Shown: one piece after another, positions 62,325-64,000 of the stretch
How positions within the stretch are numbered: the first letter of the stretch is position 1
How the letters are laid out: every line of letters starts with the position of its first letter
NCBI RefSeq assembly: GCF_045062745.1
Contig: NZ_JBJGED010000002.1
Coordinates: forward strand, 1 to 64,000
Reading direction: 5' to 3'
DNA length: 64,000 nucleotides
Origin: Paenibacillus_AA sp045062745
GTDB lineage: Bacteria; Bacillota; Bacilli; Paenibacillales; NBRC-103111
The notes under the pieces: generated by a model
What the model was told of the DNA's origin: nothing
Seen by the model: the letters and a program-made list of their open reading frames with translations, nothing else
Database searches by the model: none
Made by a program: the position numbers and the translations under genes

Positions 62325-62370
62325 TGTCTTGAACCTCCCCTACCTTAGAGGTTGGGGTTTCACTAGCCTT
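62325..62370 (-). ncRNA. Possible IS200/IS605 right-end / omegaRNA-like hairpin
   Basis: On the minus strand AACCCCAACCTCTAAGGTAGGGGAGGTTC folds as CCCCAACC..GGTAGGGG, then GGTTCAAG. Such a stem ending in GGTTCAA-type sequence resembles the right end of TnpB-carrying elements. The adjoining 62390-62640 stretch has no intact tnpB, only a scrap (KIQETAELWKKLELEVVEGE). Low-confidence assignment. Confidence 0.3.
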
Positions 62371-62670
62371 ACAAATACTCTCTACAAGTAAGCAGGTTGG
62401 CTACTACTACCTTTCGCTGTATGCGGAAATATAACTGTAAGGTTCAGTAAGCAACACTTTTACAAGTGGGTGGGAACTCACCTTCTACTACTTCTAGCTC
62501 TAGCTTCTTCCAGAGTTCCGCTGTTTCTTGTATTTTAGTCTTATATGGTTACCTTAGGTTTCTCCTTTAGCCCGCCAGCCGTTCTTTTACCCTTGGCACA
62601 CAGATGAAGAACTTCTATCCTCTATGGGATAGAGATCGTGATCGGCACACAAAATTTGTGCCGACATTAC

Positions 62671-62751
62671 GTTAACGGGAAACGATAGCGCAAATGACAC
62701 CAAGAACAAGGCTGCCGCGATGATCGGCGGCCTTGTTGCGCTAACGGGCAG
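62671..62751 (+). repeat. Palindromic element copy
   Basis: Left core GTTAACGGGAAACGATAGCG, CAAATGACACC, hairpin GGCTGCCGC..GATCGGCGGCC, right core TTGCGCTAACGGGCAG. Nearly identical to 47359-47440. Confidence 0.88.
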
Positions 62752-62957
62752 GGTTCATACAATTGCAAAAACAAGAAATTATTCATCAACTTCAAGGAAC
62801 TGATCACGGAGGTACCCCACGGGCTGAAGGACGGGACAGCAAACGTACAAAAAATATAAGCTTTCATTGATAAATTTCTGTTCCAAGTCAAACTAATTGA
62901 GAACTTCTACAGTTAAAAATAATGAATAAGTCTACATGGATAAGGAGTGGAAATACT

Positions 62958-64000
62958 TTGAAACATAAATCATTACTACTTGCCGTCTTATTGGCTTCAG
63001 GCCTAACATTCACCTTTGCGGGGGAACCTACACATGCAGCTTCAGGGAATGTGACTGTAACGTTACCAAAGTTTCCGGTGGTGATGGACGGCATTCAACT
63101 CGACAATGCGCATCTGAGATACCCGTTGCTGACGTATAAGGATATTACCTACATACCGATGACCTGGTCGATCAGTCAGGCGACGGCGCTGCAATTGAAC
63201 TGGAGTGAGGAGAACGGTCTATCCGTCAATCTTGGTACACCGATGAGCGTAAAACCGGAGCTCGAAATAGGGGGTTCATTCCGCTACGATCGTTATACCG
63301 CCCAAGTTGCGGAGTTCCCCGTCAGTGTCAATCAGGAAGAAGTTAACAATTCAGAGCAAACATACCCACTGCTTGTATTTCAGGATATTACCTATTTCCC
63401 GCTGACCTGGGATTATGCAGTTGATAAATTCAGATGGGTGTTGACCTGGAATGATGCAGATGGATTGAGCATCAAGACAAACCAACGACGATACATGTCC
63501 GGAATCATCTATGATGATGAGAATTATCTTTATACGTATGTTCACAATGTCAGGGATCGAATGTTCCGCGTACCTAAGAGTCTTGATGGGTCCCCAGAGT
63601 TGCTAACGGTTGAACAGAGCAAGCAAATTATGGCTTCCATTCAGGCCTTGCCGGAGATTGTGCCGGGCAAAGTGGAATCTATACCGAAGCTGACGGTTTA
63701 TAAGGATCACCAGCTCTGGTATGACGGTAACCCGCTTATATCGGTGGATAAAGAAGAAGCAGAAAAGCGGCTTGCCAATCGAAGCGGGGAAACAAAAAAT
63801 GATGTTTTTGTGTATAGAGAAAGTATGTTCGATCTTGGAGCCGATACGAAGGTGTTCGCCTTCTATATTCCTACCGGACCGAGTAACCCTGGTGGAACGC
63901 CATCATCCAAGCGCCTTGTTATAGTACATCAAGGAACCGCTCAAGAGGTGACAGATTTCACCAGAGCAATATCAGGGTTCAGGAAATCGATGGATGGCGT
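62958..64000 (+). CDS. Secreted stalk-domain (copper amine oxidase N-terminal-like) protein, 3' end outside window
   Basis: The frame from TTG 62958 is open to the right edge (347 codons visible). A signal peptide (KHKSLLLAVLLASGLTFTFAG..HAA) is followed by two stalk-domain repeats, each with the YPLL..DITY-PLTW pattern (about 57-100 and 130-175) known from Cu_amine_oxidN1-type wall-associated proteins of Paenibacillus. The rest is mixed alpha/beta without recognised motif. AAGGAGTGG lies about 7 bases before the TTG. It follows a palindromic element by 206 bp. Confidence 0.82.
   Translation, partial: MKHKSLLLAVLLASGLTFTFAGEPTHAASGNVTVTLPKFPVVMDGIQLDNAHLRYPLLTYKDITYIPMTWSISQATALQLNWSEENGLSVNLGTPMSVKPELEIGGSFRYDRYTAQVAEFPVSVNQEEVNNSEQTYPLLVFQDITYFPLTWDYAVDKFRWVLTWNDADGLSIKTNQRRYMSGIIYDDENYLYTYVHNVRDRMFRVPKSLDGSPELLTVEQSKQIMASIQALPEIVPGKVESIPKLTVYKDHQLWYDGNPLISVDKEEAEKRLANRSGETKNDVFVYRESMFDLGADTKVFAFYIPTGPSNPGGTPSSKRLVIVHQGTAQEVTDFTRAISGFRKSMDG

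Noticed and set aside
36079..62751. Classical integron with attC sites
   Set aside because: No integrase gene is in the window and the cores do not fit the RYYYAAC / GTTRRRY boxes; only the array logic is similar, so it is reported as cassette-like.
36079..62751. CRISPR array
   Set aside because: Copies are hundreds to thousands of bases apart with genes between them, and no Cas gene is present.
62667..62891. Minus-strand frame with GRRSSRQPCSWCH motif
   Set aside because: This is the reverse translation of a palindromic element; the same pseudo-protein appears at 26751-26954 for the same reason.

Overview
The window looks like chromosomal DNA of an endospore-forming, fairly GC-rich Bacillota of the Paenibacillaceae (Paenibacillus/Cohnella type). 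The reasons are strong AGGAGG ribosome binding sites, YesM/YesN-type sensor kinase and AraC-type regulator pairs next to carbohydrate ABC transporters, lipoprotein solute-binding proteins, a FIMAH-tailed secreted glycosidase, WbsX and DUF2264 proteins, and a CwlJ/SleB-type spore cortex hydrolase. The assignment is an inference from gene content; no rRNA or tRNA gene was seen.

Layout. 0-4 kb: the 3' part of a membrane-anchored coiled-coil protein, a HIT hydrolase and a LarA-like protein. 4.4-18.5 kb: a carbohydrate-utilisation locus, all on +, with histidine kinase, response regulator, solute-binding lipoprotein, two permeases, a terminator, then a 1141-residue secreted GH99-like protein, a DUF2264 protein, a WbsX/GH99-like protein and a GH36-like glycosidase whose 5' end is broken by a repeat scar. 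18.8-23.5 kb: a very large hybrid sensor kinase with HPt and a second CheA-like ATPase domain, plus a response regulator. 23.6-27.2 kb: a decayed stretch with a MITE, a LysR pseudogene, an orphan solute-binding protein and a GDSL remnant. 27.3-30.8 kb (-): a four-gene oxidation operon (cyclase, 2-hydroxyacid dehydrogenase, Zn alcohol dehydrogenase, SDR), with a GntR/LacI-type repressor upstream (30.9-32.1 kb, -). 32.2-35.4 kb: AraC regulator diverging from a cupin, a ceramidase-like protein and a broken hydrolase gene. 49.1-57.4 kb: a second carbohydrate-type locus (AraC regulator, FAD oxidoreductase, solute-binding lipoprotein, beta-helix protein, large alpha/beta hydrolase).

The most unusual part is 36-48.6 kb and 57.4-63 kb. 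These are patchworks of small, functionally unrelated, mostly single genes (cortex hydrolase, DUF3231, two MFS/TetR pairs, small P-loop kinases and NTPases, YqjF/DUF2071, DUF4236, an aminoglycoside-phosphotransferase-like kinase, DinB, DUF6326) alternating with about a dozen copies of one palindromic element. Each complete copy is two small imperfect inverted-repeat cores centred on a GGCA or similar tetranucleotide, separated by a GC-rich hairpin. Every scorable copy lies in the same orientation and most are followed 60-240 bp later by a + strand gene. This resembles a cassette array, but no recombinase is present in the window, so mobility is a hypothesis. A half copy of the same element, cut exactly at the tip of its hairpin, sits in the 5' end of the glycosidase gene at 16.8 kb.

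Other decay is frequent: a TnsB/Mu-type transposase relic at 39.5-40.05 kb whose end repeats recur in two MITEs, a shredded second HIT gene at 60.1 kb, frameshifted kinase, membrane-protein and hydrolase genes, and a duplicated C-terminus next to the DUF6326 gene.
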